A stretch of 64,000 bases of DNA from Nocardioides sp. Root122. GTDB lineage: Bacteria; Actinomycetota; Actinomycetes; Propionibacteriales; Nocardioidaceae. Of the stretch, positions 44,701-53,665 are shown in pieces. Numbering within the stretch: position 1 is the first letter of the stretch; each line of letters opens with the position of its first letter. The stretch is taken from NCBI RefSeq assembly GCF_001425025.1, contig NZ_LMDE01000010.1, positions 702,212 through 766,211 of the forward strand. The letters are read 5' to 3'. Below the pieces are notes generated by a model, which worked only from the letters and a program-made list of their open reading frames with translations, was not told the origin of the DNA and made no database searches. The translations under genes were made by a program, and so were the position numbers.

Positions 44701-45761
44701 TCGGCGGGCCACCGGGTGAGCACCTCCCTCGCCAGCTGGCGGTAGTGGTCGGCACCCGACGAGGACGAGGCGTAGGACGTGATGGGCTCGCCCGCGACGG
44801 TGGCGTCGGAGAACTTCACCGTGCGGCGGATGACGGTGTGGAACACCGTGTCCCCCCACGCCGAGACCAGCCGCTCCATGACCTCGCGGCTGTGCAGCGT
44901 GCGGCCGTCGAACATCGTGCCGAGCACCCCGTCGATCTCGAGCTTGGGGTTGAGCCGCTCGCGCACCTTGTCGATGGTCGTCTTGAGGAGTGCCACACCG
45001 CGGAGCGCGAAGTACTCGCACTCCAGGGGCACGATCACGCCGTCGGAGGCGGTCAGCGCGTTGACGGTCAGCAGGCCGAGCGAGGGCTGGCAGTCGATGA
45101 GGATGACGTCGTACTGCTCGAGCGCCGGGGCGAGCACCCGCTGCAGCGTCTGCTCGCGCGCCACCTCGTGCACGAGCTGCACCTCGGCGGCCGAGAGGTC
45201 GATGTTGGAGGGCAGCAGGTCCATGCCCGGGATGCCGGACGGGACGACGACCTCGTCGAGCGTGGTCTCGCGGTCCATCAGCAGGTTGTAGATGCTCAGG
45301 TCCATCTCGTGGGGGTTGAGCCCGAGACCGACCGAGAGCGAGCCCTGGGGGTCGAAGTCGACCAGCAGCACCTTGCGACCGACCTCTGCCAGCGACGCAC
45401 CGAGGTTGATCGTGGTGGTGGTCTTGCCGACGCCGCCCTTCTGGTTGCACATCGAGACCACCCGCGCGGCACCGTGCCGGGTGACCGGGCGGGGCTCGGG
45501 GAACACCGGCATCGGGCGACCCGTCGGACCGAGCGGGGCCTCGGTCGTGGTCGCGGGCACGACGTCGAGGGTCTCCTCCACGATCGGTCGCTCGAACGGG
45601 ATCGGCTGGGTCACGGTGTGCTCGTCTCGGGGGGAAGGCTGGCTCGACGATGGAGATGGGGCGTGCGAAGGGGCCGGCGGGACCGGTGGTCGGACCATGG
45701 GCGGCATCTCGGGGGCACTGCTCCCGGAGCTTCCCGGACCTGGGAGTCCCGCACCACTCAT
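44697..45761 (-). CDS. parA: ParA-family partition ATPase
   Basis: A 354-residue ParA. About 95 residues of Pro/Ser-rich N-terminal extension precede the deviant Walker A 'MCNQKGGVGKTTTTINLGAS' (about residues 103-122). Walker B is 'YDVILIDCQPSLGLLTVNAL'. Such N-extended ParAs next to scpAB are typical of actinobacteria (Rv1708-like) and are distinct from the oriC parAB pair; no parB is adjacent. GAAGGAG lies 6 bases before the ATG. First gene of the operon that continues to rluB. Confidence 0.93.
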   Translation of the reverse strand: MSGAGLPGPGSSGSSAPEMPPMVRPPVPPAPSHAPSPSSSQPSPRDEHTVTQPIPFERPIVEETLDVVPATTTEAPLGPTGRPMPVFPEPRPVTRHGAARVVSMCNQKGGVGKTTTTINLGASLAEVGRKVLLVDFDPQGSLSVGLGLNPHEMDLSIYNLLMDRETTLDEVVVPSGIPGMDLLPSNIDLSAAEVQLVHEVAREQTLQRVLAPALEQYDVILIDCQPSLGLLTVNALTASDGVIVPLECEYFALRGVALLKTTIDKVRERLNPKLEIDGVLGTMFDGRTLHSREVMERLVSAWGDTVFHTVIRRTVKFSDATVAGEPITSYASSSSGADHYRQLAREVLTRWPAE

Positions 45762-45922
45762 GTCTGCTCCTTCTCGCGTCGACTGGCTTCGATTGCATCA
45801 CGCCGAGCGCCTCGATCTTTGTCGACACGTCGACAGTTCCGAGAACGACTTCGCGCGACTCTAGGACTGCCGCACGGGCACCACCAACACCGACCGCCAG
45901 TCCCACAGACGCCCATCGGAAT

Positions 45923-45983
45923 CTGTGCACGCCGCCCCGCTCGCGTGCACAGGCGAGCCGGTCCTGTGCACAACCCTGTGCAG
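45923..45983. promoter_or_regulatory. Cluster of four CTGTGCA motifs upstream of parA
   Basis: CTGTGCAC occurs at 45923-45930, inverted at 45945-45952, again at 45964-45971, and as CTGTGCAG at 45976-45983, in the 387-base interval between divergent parA and gtrA-like genes. A pair of GTCGAC sites is at 45821-45834. Candidate operator; no regulator assigned. Confidence 0.4.
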
Positions 45984-46148
45984 GCGCCGACGGGCCGGGA
46001 CGGTCCGTCCCGCGCGCACGGCCCTGACATCGACCGCCCGCCTCTGCCGACGGCCGCGCCCCTCGGGCAGGATGTCCGCCATGCCGTGTCCAGAGCGCCC
46101 GCACCGCCGCCCGAGTGCTCGGTCCCGGCGCGGGTGGGCGCTGAGGTC

Positions 46149-46619
46149 GTGACCGGCGCGTGGGCGCGCTGGCGGCCGGTCGTCGTGCAGCTCGTCGTCT
46201 TCGCCAGCGTGGGCGCTGCCCTCAACGTGCTCTACGGGCTGCTCTACGTCGTCCTCCGCGAGCAGCTCAGCGCGCAGCCGGCGAATGCTCTCGCGCTCAT
46301 CCTGTCGACGATCGCCGGCACGTTCGGGCATCGCTACGTCACCTTCGGGGTCCGTGGCACGGAGCGGACGGTGCAGCACCAGGTGCTCGGGCTCGCCCTC
46401 CTGGGCTTCAGCCTGGCCGTGACGGCAGGCTCCCTGTGGCTGCTCGACGCACTTGTCGACCAGCCCTCACGCCTGCAGGAGGTGGTGGTCCTGGTCGCGG
46501 CAAACCTCGGCACGGGGCTGGTGCGGTTCTTCATGTTCCGGGTGGCGATGGTCGGCCGTCGCCACCACCGCACGACTGCTGACGACCGCACCACCGCGCC
46601 GCCGTCACGGTCGGCGTGA
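46149..46619 (+). CDS. GtrA-like membrane protein
   Basis: A 156-residue GtrA/DPMS-like four-helix protein. 'VVVQLVVFASVGAALNVLYG', 'ANALALILSTIAGTFGHRYV', 'VLGLALLGFSLAVTAGSLWL' and 'VVVLVAANLGTGLVRFFMF' are the four helices, and 'TFGHRYVTFG' matches the family. GtrA proteins are thought to flip polyprenyl-linked sugars. The start is GTG 46149; GTG 46134 is in frame. It converges with the DUF4186 gene, overlapping by 15 bases. Confidence 0.8.
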   Translation: MTGAWARWRPVVVQLVVFASVGAALNVLYGLLYVVLREQLSAQPANALALILSTIAGTFGHRYVTFGVRGTERTVQHQVLGLALLGFSLAVTAGSLWLLDALVDQPSRLQEVVVLVAANLGTGLVRFFMFRVAMVGRRHHRTTADDRTTAPPSRSA

Positions 46620-47027
46620 GCGGGTGCTCCCCACGTCCCGACCTTCGACGGGAGCCGCCAGCTCGCGGTCGATCCAGCGCCCGATCACCTCGACGACGTA
46701 GGACCGCTCGTCGCGGTCGAGCCGATGCCCCTTCGCGATGTCGTGCCACGTCTCCAGGCAGCTCCGGCAGCAGGTGGCCGTGGCGTGCTGGGCGACGAAC
46801 ACCGGGTGGTTGCGGTACGGCGTCTGCCGACCGTCGTTGCGCGGCTCGGCCGGCGCCAGCCGCTCTGCGATGATCTCCGCGGCGTGGGCCCGCATCGTCC
46901 GCGGGCCGCGGAGCTCGGCCGTGGCCCGCTCGCGCCCGCGCAGGTGGAAGCGACGCCCGAAGGGCCGCGCGCTCGCGCGGTCGATCCGGTCGTCGATCCG
47001 GTCGAAGATCTCGGCGGGGTCGGGCAC
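46605..47027 (-). CDS. DUF4186-family protein
   Basis: A 140-residue protein of a conserved family without known function. Signature segments are 'PFGRRFHLRGRERATAELRG', 'RTMRAHAAEIIAERLAPAEP', 'NDGRQTPYRNHPVFVAQHAT' and 'CCRSCLETWHDIAKG'. The Cys/His set in the last two (HATATCCRSCLETWH) suggests a metal site. The GtrA stop lies within its last codons on the other strand. Confidence 0.85.
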   Translation of the reverse strand: MPDPAEIFDRIDDRIDRASARPFGRRFHLRGRERATAELRGPRTMRAHAAEIIAERLAPAEPRNDGRQTPYRNHPVFVAQHATATCCRSCLETWHDIAKGHRLDRDERSYVVEVIGRWIDRELAAPVEGRDVGSTRSRRP

Positions 47028-47072
47028 GGTCCCAGACTAGGCACGGCACCGTGGCCGTCGACGTGCCCGGGC

Positions 47073-48500
47073 CTAGACGACCAGGTTGAGCAGCAGCACG
47101 AAGACCAGGCCCACGACCGAGATGGCGGTCTCCATGACCGACCACGACCGGATGGTCTGGCCGATCGTCAGCCCGAAGTACTCCTTCACCAGCCAGAAGC
47201 CCGCGTCGTTGACGTGGCTGAAGAACACCGAGCCGCACCCGATCGCAAGCACCAGCAGCGCGAGCTCCGGGGAGTCCAGGCTGGACGCCACCCCGCTCAC
47301 GATGCCACTGGCCGTGATCGTGGCGACCGTCGCCGAGCCCGTGGCCAGGCGCACGCCGACGGCGACGAGCCAGCCGAGCACGAGCGTGGAGATGCCGGAG
47401 CCCTCGGCCCAGTTCCCGATCACGTCGCCGACCCCCGCGTCGACCAGCATGGCCTTGAAGCCGCCGCCGGCCGCGACGATCAGCAGGATCGAGGCGATGC
47501 CGGGCAGCCCGGAGCCCAGCGAGGCCTCGACCTGCTTGCGGTTCATGCCGGTGCGGAAGCCGAGGAACCACATCGAGACGAGGACGGCCGCGAGCAGCGC
47601 GACCGACGGGGTCCCGATGAAGTCGAGGGTCTGGCGGGTGGTGCTCTCCGCGTCGTCGATCGTCAGCTCGGCGACCGCGCGGATGAGCATGAGCACCACG
47701 GGCAGGGTGATGCACAGCACCGCGGCGCCGAAGCCCGGACGGCGGGTGACGCCCTCGGCGAGGGGCGTACGCGCCTCGTGCTCCGCCGCGTCGCGCGCCT
47801 CCGCAGCGTCCGTGGCGTCCAGCGCCACCCCTGCGCTTCCGCCGCCCGCGACCGCGGGGACGTGGACCGGCACCCACTGCTCGATCAGCCGGGCGAGGAG
47901 GGGGCCACAGACGACGAGCGTGGGGATCGCGACCACGAGACCGAACAGCAGCGTCAGTCCGAGGTCGGCACCCAGGTTGTCGATCGCGACCAGCGGACCG
48001 GGGTGCGGCGGCACGAGCCCGTGCAGCACCGACAGGCCGGCGAGCGCCGGGATGCCGACGCGCATCACCGGGACGTCCATCTTGCGGGCGACCAGGATGA
48101 CCACCGGGACGAGCAGGACCACGCCCACCTCGAAGAAGAGCGGCAGGCCGAGGATCGCGGCGATCAGTCCCATCGCCCACGGGAGGCCCGCCTTGCCGAC
48201 CCGCCCGATGATGGTGTCGACGATCGTGTCGCTGCCCCCTGAGTCGGCCAGGATCTTGCCGACCATCGCGCCGAGGGCGATGAGCAGCCCCACCGACCCC
48301 ACGGTGCCTCCGAAGCCGACCGTGAAGCTGTTGACGATGTCCAGGGGTGCCACGCCGGCGACGCCACCCATGACGGCGGCGCCGAGGATGAGCGCGAGGA
48401 ACGGGTGGAGCTTCGCCCAGACGATCAGCACCACCACCGTGGCGATGCCGAGCAGGGCGGCGATGACGAGCTGGGTGTCGCCGGCGTCGGTGAGTTCCAT
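47073..48500 (-). CDS. gntP: Gluconate:H+ symporter, GntP family
   Basis: A 475-residue transporter with about 12-14 hydrophobic helices: 'LVIAALLGIATVVVLIVWAK', 'GSVGLLIALGAMVGKILADS', 'GLPLFFEVGVVLLVPVVILV' and 'PALAGLSVLHGLVPPHPGPL' are GntP hallmarks. It imports gluconate (or a related sugar acid) for the adjacent kinase. The ATG shares a base with the gluconokinase stop (TGATG). No GntR regulator is in view. A weak hairpin follows the stop near 47040-47067. Confidence 0.93.
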   Translation of the reverse strand: MELTDAGDTQLVIAALLGIATVVVLIVWAKLHPFLALILGAAVMGGVAGVAPLDIVNSFTVGFGGTVGSVGLLIALGAMVGKILADSGGSDTIVDTIIGRVGKAGLPWAMGLIAAILGLPLFFEVGVVLLVPVVILVARKMDVPVMRVGIPALAGLSVLHGLVPPHPGPLVAIDNLGADLGLTLLFGLVVAIPTLVVCGPLLARLIEQWVPVHVPAVAGGGSAGVALDATDAAEARDAAEHEARTPLAEGVTRRPGFGAAVLCITLPVVLMLIRAVAELTIDDAESTTRQTLDFIGTPSVALLAAVLVSMWFLGFRTGMNRKQVEASLGSGLPGIASILLIVAAGGGFKAMLVDAGVGDVIGNWAEGSGISTLVLGWLVAVGVRLATGSATVATITASGIVSGVASSLDSPELALLVLAIGCGSVFFSHVNDAGFWLVKEYFGLTIGQTIRSWSVMETAISVVGLVFVLLLNLVV

Positions 48501-49036
48501 CAGGTGCTCCGTTCGGTGGGCGACAGGTCGAGCGCGGCCACGGCCCTCGCCAGGACGTCGGGCACCGAGCCCTCGACGGACACGGTGACACCGGGCTCGT
48601 CGGGCGCGAGCGGCTCGAGCGTGTCGTACTGGCTCTGCAGCAGTGACGAGGGCATGAAGTGGCCCTTGCGGTGGCCGAGCCGGTCACCGACGAGGCCCTC
48701 GTCGGCGGCGAGGTGGCAGAACTCCACCTCGGGGCGGCCCTCGCGCAGCAGGTCGCGGTAGGACCGGCGCAGCGCCGAGCAGGTGATGACGGCCGAGCGG
48801 CCGTGGGCGATCTCCTCGCTCATCCAGTCACCGATGGTCCGCAGCCAGGGCCAGCGGTCGTCGTCGGTGAGCGGAAGCCCCTCCCGCATCTTCTCCACGT
48901 TGGCCTGCGGGTGGAACGCGTCGCCCTCGGCGAAGGTCCACCCCGTGAGCGTGGAGAGCCCCTTTGCGATCGTGGTCTTGCCGACGCCGGAGACGCCCAT
49001 CACCACCACGTGCCTGACCCGAGCCTCGGACACCAT
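48500..49036 (-). CDS. gntK: Gluconokinase
   Basis: A 178-residue carbohydrate kinase: P-loop 'VVMGVSGVGKTTIAKGLS', 'FAEGDAFHPQANVEKMREGL', 'PLTDDDRWPWLRTIGDW' and 'VITCSALRRSYRDLLRE', then the lid 'GHRKGHFMPSSLLQSQYDTL'. It phosphorylates gluconate to 6-phosphogluconate. ATG 49036 was chosen; GTG 49045 is equally possible, and neither has a clear Shine-Dalgarno. Forms an operon with gntP. Confidence 0.94.
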   Translation of the reverse strand: MVSEARVRHVVVMGVSGVGKTTIAKGLSTLTGWTFAEGDAFHPQANVEKMREGLPLTDDDRWPWLRTIGDWMSEEIAHGRSAVITCSALRRSYRDLLREGRPEVEFCHLAADEGLVGDRLGHRKGHFMPSSLLQSQYDTLEPLAPDEPGVTVSVEGSVPDVLARAVAALDLSPTERST

Positions 49037-49057
49037 GGCGGGCACGTTACCGAGGGA

Positions 49058-51676
49058 TCAGAGTCGGCGCACCACCCGCGTCGCCAGCACCAGCTCGCCG
49101 GACTCGTCGGTCGCGTCGCAGTCGACCACCGCGTCGATGACCCAGTCGTGGTCGCCGGCGGGGTCGTGGAGGGTCTGGCGTACGTCGCGGACGCGCGCCG
49201 TCGTGTCCTCGTCGGCGCCCACCGGCTCGCCCGTGCGCTCCTCCCCCACGTCGAGCAGGTCGGGGCCACGGGCGTCGCCGTCGGTGAGCACGGTGTCGTG
49301 CTCGGCGAAGTAGTCCTCGAGTGCCGTGTCCCACACCGACCGCCCGACGACGACCTCCCGGGGCGGGTCCGTGCGGTCGGCGGCCGACCGCTCGAGTCGT
49401 ACGAGCGTGTCGAGGTCGTCGCGGGCGAAGGCCTCGACCCGCGCCCACATCGCGTTGCGCACCATCACGCGGAACGGCCGGTCCTGGCGCGACAGCGGAC
49501 GCGGCGGCGGGGGCGGCTCGTGGTGCGCCACCGCGGACGAGGCGTGGTCGGGGTCCGAGAGCGCCTCCCACTCGTCGAGCAGCGAGGAGTCGGTCTGGCG
49601 GACCGTCTCCCCCAGCCACTCGATGACGTCCTCGACCTCCGGCGCGCGGTGCGCCTCCGGGACGGTCTGGCGCAGCGTGCGGTAGGCGTCGGTGAGGTAG
49701 CGGAGCACGAGCCCCTCGGATCGGGCGAGCTGGTAGCGGCCGACGAAGTCGGTGAAGCCCATCCCGTGCTCCCACATCTCCCGGACGATCGACTTCGGGC
49801 CGAGCGCGTCCTCGCGCAGCCAGGGGTGGGTCTGCCGGTAGGTCTCGTAGAGTGCCTCGAGGAGCTCGCGCAACGGCTGCGGCCAGGTGATCTCCTCGAG
49901 CAGCGCCATCCGCTCGTCGTACTCGATGCCGTCGGCCTTCATCTCACCGATGGCCTCGCCCCGGGCCGCGTGCTGCTGGGCCATCAGGATCTGGCGCGGC
50001 GCCTCGAGGACCGCCTCGACGACGGAGACGACGTCGAGGCCGTAGGTCTCCGACTCCGGGTCGAGCACGTCGAAGGCGGCCAGCGCGAAGTGCGCGAGCG
50101 GCTGGTTGATCGCGAAGTCCTCGGGCAGGTCGACGGCCAGCACGTAGCGGCGTCCGAAGCGGTCGACCTCCGGGAGCCGGGTCACGATGCCGGTGCGCAC
50201 CAGGGAGCGGCCCAGCCGCAGGGCCCTGCGAGCCAGGCGCAGCTGCCCGCGCCGGTCCTCGTGGTTGTCGGTGACCAGCCGGTTCATCACCGCGAACGCG
50301 TCCTCCTCGCGGGAGACCACGTTGACGAGCATCGCGTTGTCGACCTTCATCCGGCTCGTCAACCGCTCGGGCACCCCGGCGACCAGCTTGTCGAAGGTCT
50401 GCTCGGTCCACACGACCGTGCCCTCGGGCGGCTTCTTCAGCTGCACCTTCGACTTCTTCTTGCCCGCAGCCACCCGGGCAGCGATCTTCGCCTTGGCGAG
50501 CTCGTTGTCGATCACGTGCTCCGGAGCCTGTACGACGACGTAGCCGGCCGTGTCGTAGCCCGCCCGGCCCGCGCGCCCGGCGATCTGCAGGAACTCCCGC
50601 GTCCGGAGCACCCGCTGCTTGGTGCCGTCGAACTTGGCGAGCCCGGTGAAGAGCACGGTGCGGATCGGCACGTTGATGCCGACGCCCAGGGTGTCGGTGC
50701 CGCAGATCACGCGCAGCAGCCCGGCCTGGGCCAGCGTCTCCACGAGCCGGCGATACTTCGGCAGCATCCCCGCGTGGTGGACGCCGATCCCGTTGCGGAC
50801 CAGGCGCGAGAGCGTCTTGCCGAAGCCCGCACCGAACCGGAACGCCCCGATCCGGTCGGCGATCGCGTCCTTGTCGACCTTGAGCCCGCCGCCGGCGGAG
50901 ACCAGCCGCGACTTCAACAGGTTGCTGGCGTGCTCCACCGCGGCGGCCTGCGTGAAGTGGACGACGTAGACCGGGTCCTGACCGGTCGTGACGAGCTCCT
51001 CGAGGGTGTCGTCGAGCGGCTCGGTCGACCAGCGGAAGCTGAGCGGGACCGGCCGCTCCGCGTCGTCCACGACCGCGGTGTCGCGCCCGGTCCGGCGCTT
51101 GAGGTCCTCGACGAGGAAGGACACGTCGCCCAGCGTCGCCGACATCAGGACGAACTGCGCATCGACCAGCTCGAGGAGGGGGACCTGCCAGGCCCAGCCG
51201 CGGTCGTGCTCGCCGTAGAAGTGGAACTCATCCATCACCACGAGACCCACGTCGGCGGCGCGACCCTCTCGCAGCGCGATGTTGGCCAGCACCTCGGCCG
51301 TGCAGCAGATGATCGGGGCATCGGGGTTCACGGCCGCGTCGCCGGTGAGCATCCCGACGTTGTCGGCGCCGAAGACCTCGATCAGCGCGAAGAACTTCTC
51401 GCTCACCAGCGCCTTGATCGGCGCGGTGTAGAAGCTGACCTCGTCGCGGGCCAGCGCGGCGAGGTGCGCGCCGATGGCGACCATCGACTTCCCGGAGCCC
51501 GTCGGCGTCGCCAGGATGACGTGGTTGCCACCGAGCAGCTCGATGACCGCCTCGTCCTGGTGCGGGTAGAGCTCGAGCCCCTGGTCGGCGACCCACGTGG
51601 TGAAGGCGTCGTACACCGCGTCGGGGTCGGCGCCGGTGGGCACGCGGGTGTCGAGGCGTGCGACGTGGTCCGGCAT
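49058..51676 (-). CDS. DEAD/DEAH-box helicase with DUF3516 C-terminus
   Basis: An 872-residue Ski2-like helicase. Motif I 'ILATPTGSGKSMVAIGAHLA' (about residue 54), Ia 'YTAPIKALVSEK', II 'VVMDEFHFYGEHDRGWAW' (about 146), III 'VLMSATLGD', and VI 'QIAGRAGRAGYDTAGYVVVQ'. The C-terminal 400 residues, including 'SRMKVDNAMLVNVVSREEDA' and 'EDALGPKSIVREMWEHGMGF', match the DUF3516 extension of actinobacterial helicases. It probably unwinds structured RNA. The start at 51676 gives the usual short N-terminus; an in-frame start at 51763 would add atypical sequence. Confidence 0.9.
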   Translation of the reverse strand: MPDHVARLDTRVPTGADPDAVYDAFTTWVADQGLELYPHQDEAVIELLGGNHVILATPTGSGKSMVAIGAHLAALARDEVSFYTAPIKALVSEKFFALIEVFGADNVGMLTGDAAVNPDAPIICCTAEVLANIALREGRAADVGLVVMDEFHFYGEHDRGWAWQVPLLELVDAQFVLMSATLGDVSFLVEDLKRRTGRDTAVVDDAERPVPLSFRWSTEPLDDTLEELVTTGQDPVYVVHFTQAAAVEHASNLLKSRLVSAGGGLKVDKDAIADRIGAFRFGAGFGKTLSRLVRNGIGVHHAGMLPKYRRLVETLAQAGLLRVICGTDTLGVGINVPIRTVLFTGLAKFDGTKQRVLRTREFLQIAGRAGRAGYDTAGYVVVQAPEHVIDNELAKAKIAARVAAGKKKSKVQLKKPPEGTVVWTEQTFDKLVAGVPERLTSRMKVDNAMLVNVVSREEDAFAVMNRLVTDNHEDRRGQLRLARRALRLGRSLVRTGIVTRLPEVDRFGRRYVLAVDLPEDFAINQPLAHFALAAFDVLDPESETYGLDVVSVVEAVLEAPRQILMAQQHAARGEAIGEMKADGIEYDERMALLEEITWPQPLRELLEALYETYRQTHPWLREDALGPKSIVREMWEHGMGFTDFVGRYQLARSEGLVLRYLTDAYRTLRQTVPEAHRAPEVEDVIEWLGETVRQTDSSLLDEWEALSDPDHASSAVAHHEPPPPPRPLSRQDRPFRVMVRNAMWARVEAFARDDLDTLVRLERSAADRTDPPREVVVGRSVWDTALEDYFAEHDTVLTDGDARGPDLLDVGEERTGEPVGADEDTTARVRDVRQTLHDPAGDHDWVIDAVVDCDATDESGELVLATRVVRRL

Positions 51677-51798
51677 GGGGCCGATCCAACCATCCGCGGT
51701 TTCGCGACGGGCGCGGGGCGCCCTCCTCAACCCCAGGGTTTCGTCGGTGAAGGCGCCGCGCAACCGCGGTGAAACCGGTGGCGGCCACGCTGGCCGGC

Positions 51799-52839
51799 AT
51801 GACCACAGACAACCACCCCCGACCGGGAGCCGGGCGGGACCTGGCCGTCCGGGCGACCGGGCTCGTCAAGCAGTTCGGCGACCAGCGCGCCGTGGACGGC
51901 ATCGACCTCGAGGTGCACCGCGGCGAGGTCTTCGGCGTCCTCGGCCCCAACGGTGCCGGCAAGACGACGATGCTCCGGATGCTCGCCACGCTGCTGCACA
52001 TCGACGGCGGCCGGGCCGAGATCTTCGGCCACGACGTCGCCGCCGAGCCGCATGCCGTACGACGCCTGCTCGGCGTCACCGGGCAGTACGCCTCGGTGGA
52101 CGAGAACCTCACCGCGACCGAGAACCTCTGGCTCTTCGCCCGGCTCCAGGGCATGCCCCGCACCGAGGCGCGGACCCGCGGCGCGGAGCTGCTCGAGCAG
52201 TTCGACCTCACCGAGGCCGCCACCAAGCCGATCTCGGCGTTCTCCGGCGGCATGCGCCGCAGGCTCGACCTGGCCGCCAGCCTGCTCACCCGCCCACCGC
52301 TGATCTTCCTCGACGAGCCGACCACCGGGCTGGACCCGCGCACCCGCGGTCAGATGTGGGAGACCATCCGCGACCTGGTGCGGTCCGGCTGCACGGTCCT
52401 GCTCACCACGCAGTACCTCGACGAGGCCGACCAGCTCGCTGACCGGATCGCCGTGATCGACCGCGGCGTCAAGGTGGCGGAGGGCACCGCCGACCAGCTG
52501 AAGTCCTCGGTCGGCCAGTCGACCCTCCAGCTGCAGGTCGCCGACCCGGCCGACCTGGACGCCGTCGCCGAGGAGGTCCGCCGGCTGATCGGCGAGGACG
52601 CCGTGCCCTCCCCCGAGGCCCGCCGGGTCAACGTGCCGCTGACCCGCACCGACCAAGCGGTCGACGTGCTGGTCGCACTGCGCGACCGCGGCGTCGCCAT
52701 CGAGTCGGTCACGGTCCAGAAGCCCTCCCTCGACGAGGTCTTCCTGGCGCTGACGGGCCACGACACCCACGACCACACGGCGGCCGACGCCGACACCGAC
52801 ACCGACGACTCGCCCGAGCTGATGGAGGCCTCCCGATGA
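51799..52839 (+). CDS. ABC exporter ATP-binding protein, DrrA type
   Basis: A 346-residue ABC ATPase. Walker A 'GVLGPNGAGKTTMLRMLATL', Q-loop 'GVTGQYASVDENLTATENL', signature 'FSGGMRRRLDLAASLLT' and Walker B 'PPLIFLDEPTTGLDPRTRGQ'. The DrrA C-terminal domain carries 'VTVQKPSLDEVFLALTGH'. It powers export of hydrophobic compounds with the permease that follows, to which it overlaps by 4 bases. The C-terminus ends in an Asp/Thr-rich tail. ATG 51799 is preferred; GTG 51769 is in frame. It is divergent from the helicase. Confidence 0.94.
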   Translation: MTTDNHPRPGAGRDLAVRATGLVKQFGDQRAVDGIDLEVHRGEVFGVLGPNGAGKTTMLRMLATLLHIDGGRAEIFGHDVAAEPHAVRRLLGVTGQYASVDENLTATENLWLFARLQGMPRTEARTRGAELLEQFDLTEAATKPISAFSGGMRRRLDLAASLLTRPPLIFLDEPTTGLDPRTRGQMWETIRDLVRSGCTVLLTTQYLDEADQLADRIAVIDRGVKVAEGTADQLKSSVGQSTLQLQVADPADLDAVAEEVRRLIGEDAVPSPEARRVNVPLTRTDQAVDVLVALRDRGVAIESVTVQKPSLDEVFLALTGHDTHDHTAADADTDTDDSPELMEASR

Positions 52840-53663
52840 CTGCGCTGACCACGGGCCTGACCGTGACCGACCCGGCGGACGTCGTCATCCCGCCGCGGGT
52901 GAGCCTCGCCGACACCCTCAGCCAGACCCTCACCCTCGCCTGGCGGGCGACGATGAAGATGCGACGCAGCATGGAGGTGATGTTCGACGTCACCATCCAG
53001 CCGTTGATCTTCACGGGAATGTTCGCCTACATCTTCGGCGGCGCGATCTCCGGTGACGTCGGCAGCTACCTGCCGCTCATCATCCCGGGCCTGATCGGTC
53101 AGACCGTGCTCACCGCGTGCGTGGCGACGGGCGTGCAGCTGCGCACCGACATGGACACCGGCGTCTTCGACCGCTTCAAGGTGCTGCCGATCGCACGGAT
53201 CGCCCCACTCGCCGGGCCGATGGTGGCCGACCTGCTGCGCTACTTCATCGCCTCGGGACTCACCTTCGCCGTCGGCATCGCCATCGGCTACCGGCCGGGC
53301 GGCGGCGTCCTCGGCGTAGCAGGCGCGATCCTGCTGGCGATGCTCGCCGGCTGGTCGCTGGCCTGGATCTTCACGCTGTTCGGAATCGTCGGGCGCAACG
53401 CCCAGGCGGTGCAGGGCATCTCGCTGCTGGTCATGTTCCCGCTCACGTTCCTGTCCAACGCCTTCGTGCCCACCGACACGATGCCCGGCCCGCTGCGGGC
53501 CTTCGCCGAGGTCAACCCGGTGTCGCTGGTGATCACCGCGATCCGCGACCTGGCCAACGACGGCGCCCTCACCGGCAACGTCGGCTGGGCACTGCTGGGC
53601 TGCGCGGTCGTGATCGCGATCTTCGCGCCCCTGTCCGTGCGGGCCTTCAACCGCAAGATGTGA
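52836..53663 (+). CDS. ABC-2 type permease, DrrB type
   Basis: A 275-residue membrane protein with six helices: 'LIFTGMFAYIFGGAISGDVG', 'LPLIIPGLIGQTVLTACVAT', 'YFIASGLTFAVGIAIGY', 'ILLAMLAGWSLAWIFTLFGI' and 'GWALLGCAVVIAIFAPLSV'. 'FDRFKVLPIARIAPLAGPM' and 'PLTFLSNAFVPTDTMPGPLR' are typical DrrB signatures. It is the membrane half of the exporter with the preceding ATPase. The stop is 2 bases from the stop of the convergent AfsR-like regulator. Confidence 0.94.
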   Translation: MTALTTGLTVTDPADVVIPPRVSLADTLSQTLTLAWRATMKMRRSMEVMFDVTIQPLIFTGMFAYIFGGAISGDVGSYLPLIIPGLIGQTVLTACVATGVQLRTDMDTGVFDRFKVLPIARIAPLAGPMVADLLRYFIASGLTFAVGIAIGYRPGGGVLGVAGAILLAMLAGWSLAWIFTLFGIVGRNAQAVQGISLLVMFPLTFLSNAFVPTDTMPGPLRAFAEVNPVSLVITAIRDLANDGALTGNVGWALLGCAVVIAIFAPLSVRAFNRKM

Positions 53664-53665
53664 TC

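Noticed and set aside
45821..45834. GTCGAC-AC-GTCGAC as an operator
   Set aside because: Near-palindromic but short and expected by chance in high-GC DNA; no second copy upstream of neighbouring genes was seen.
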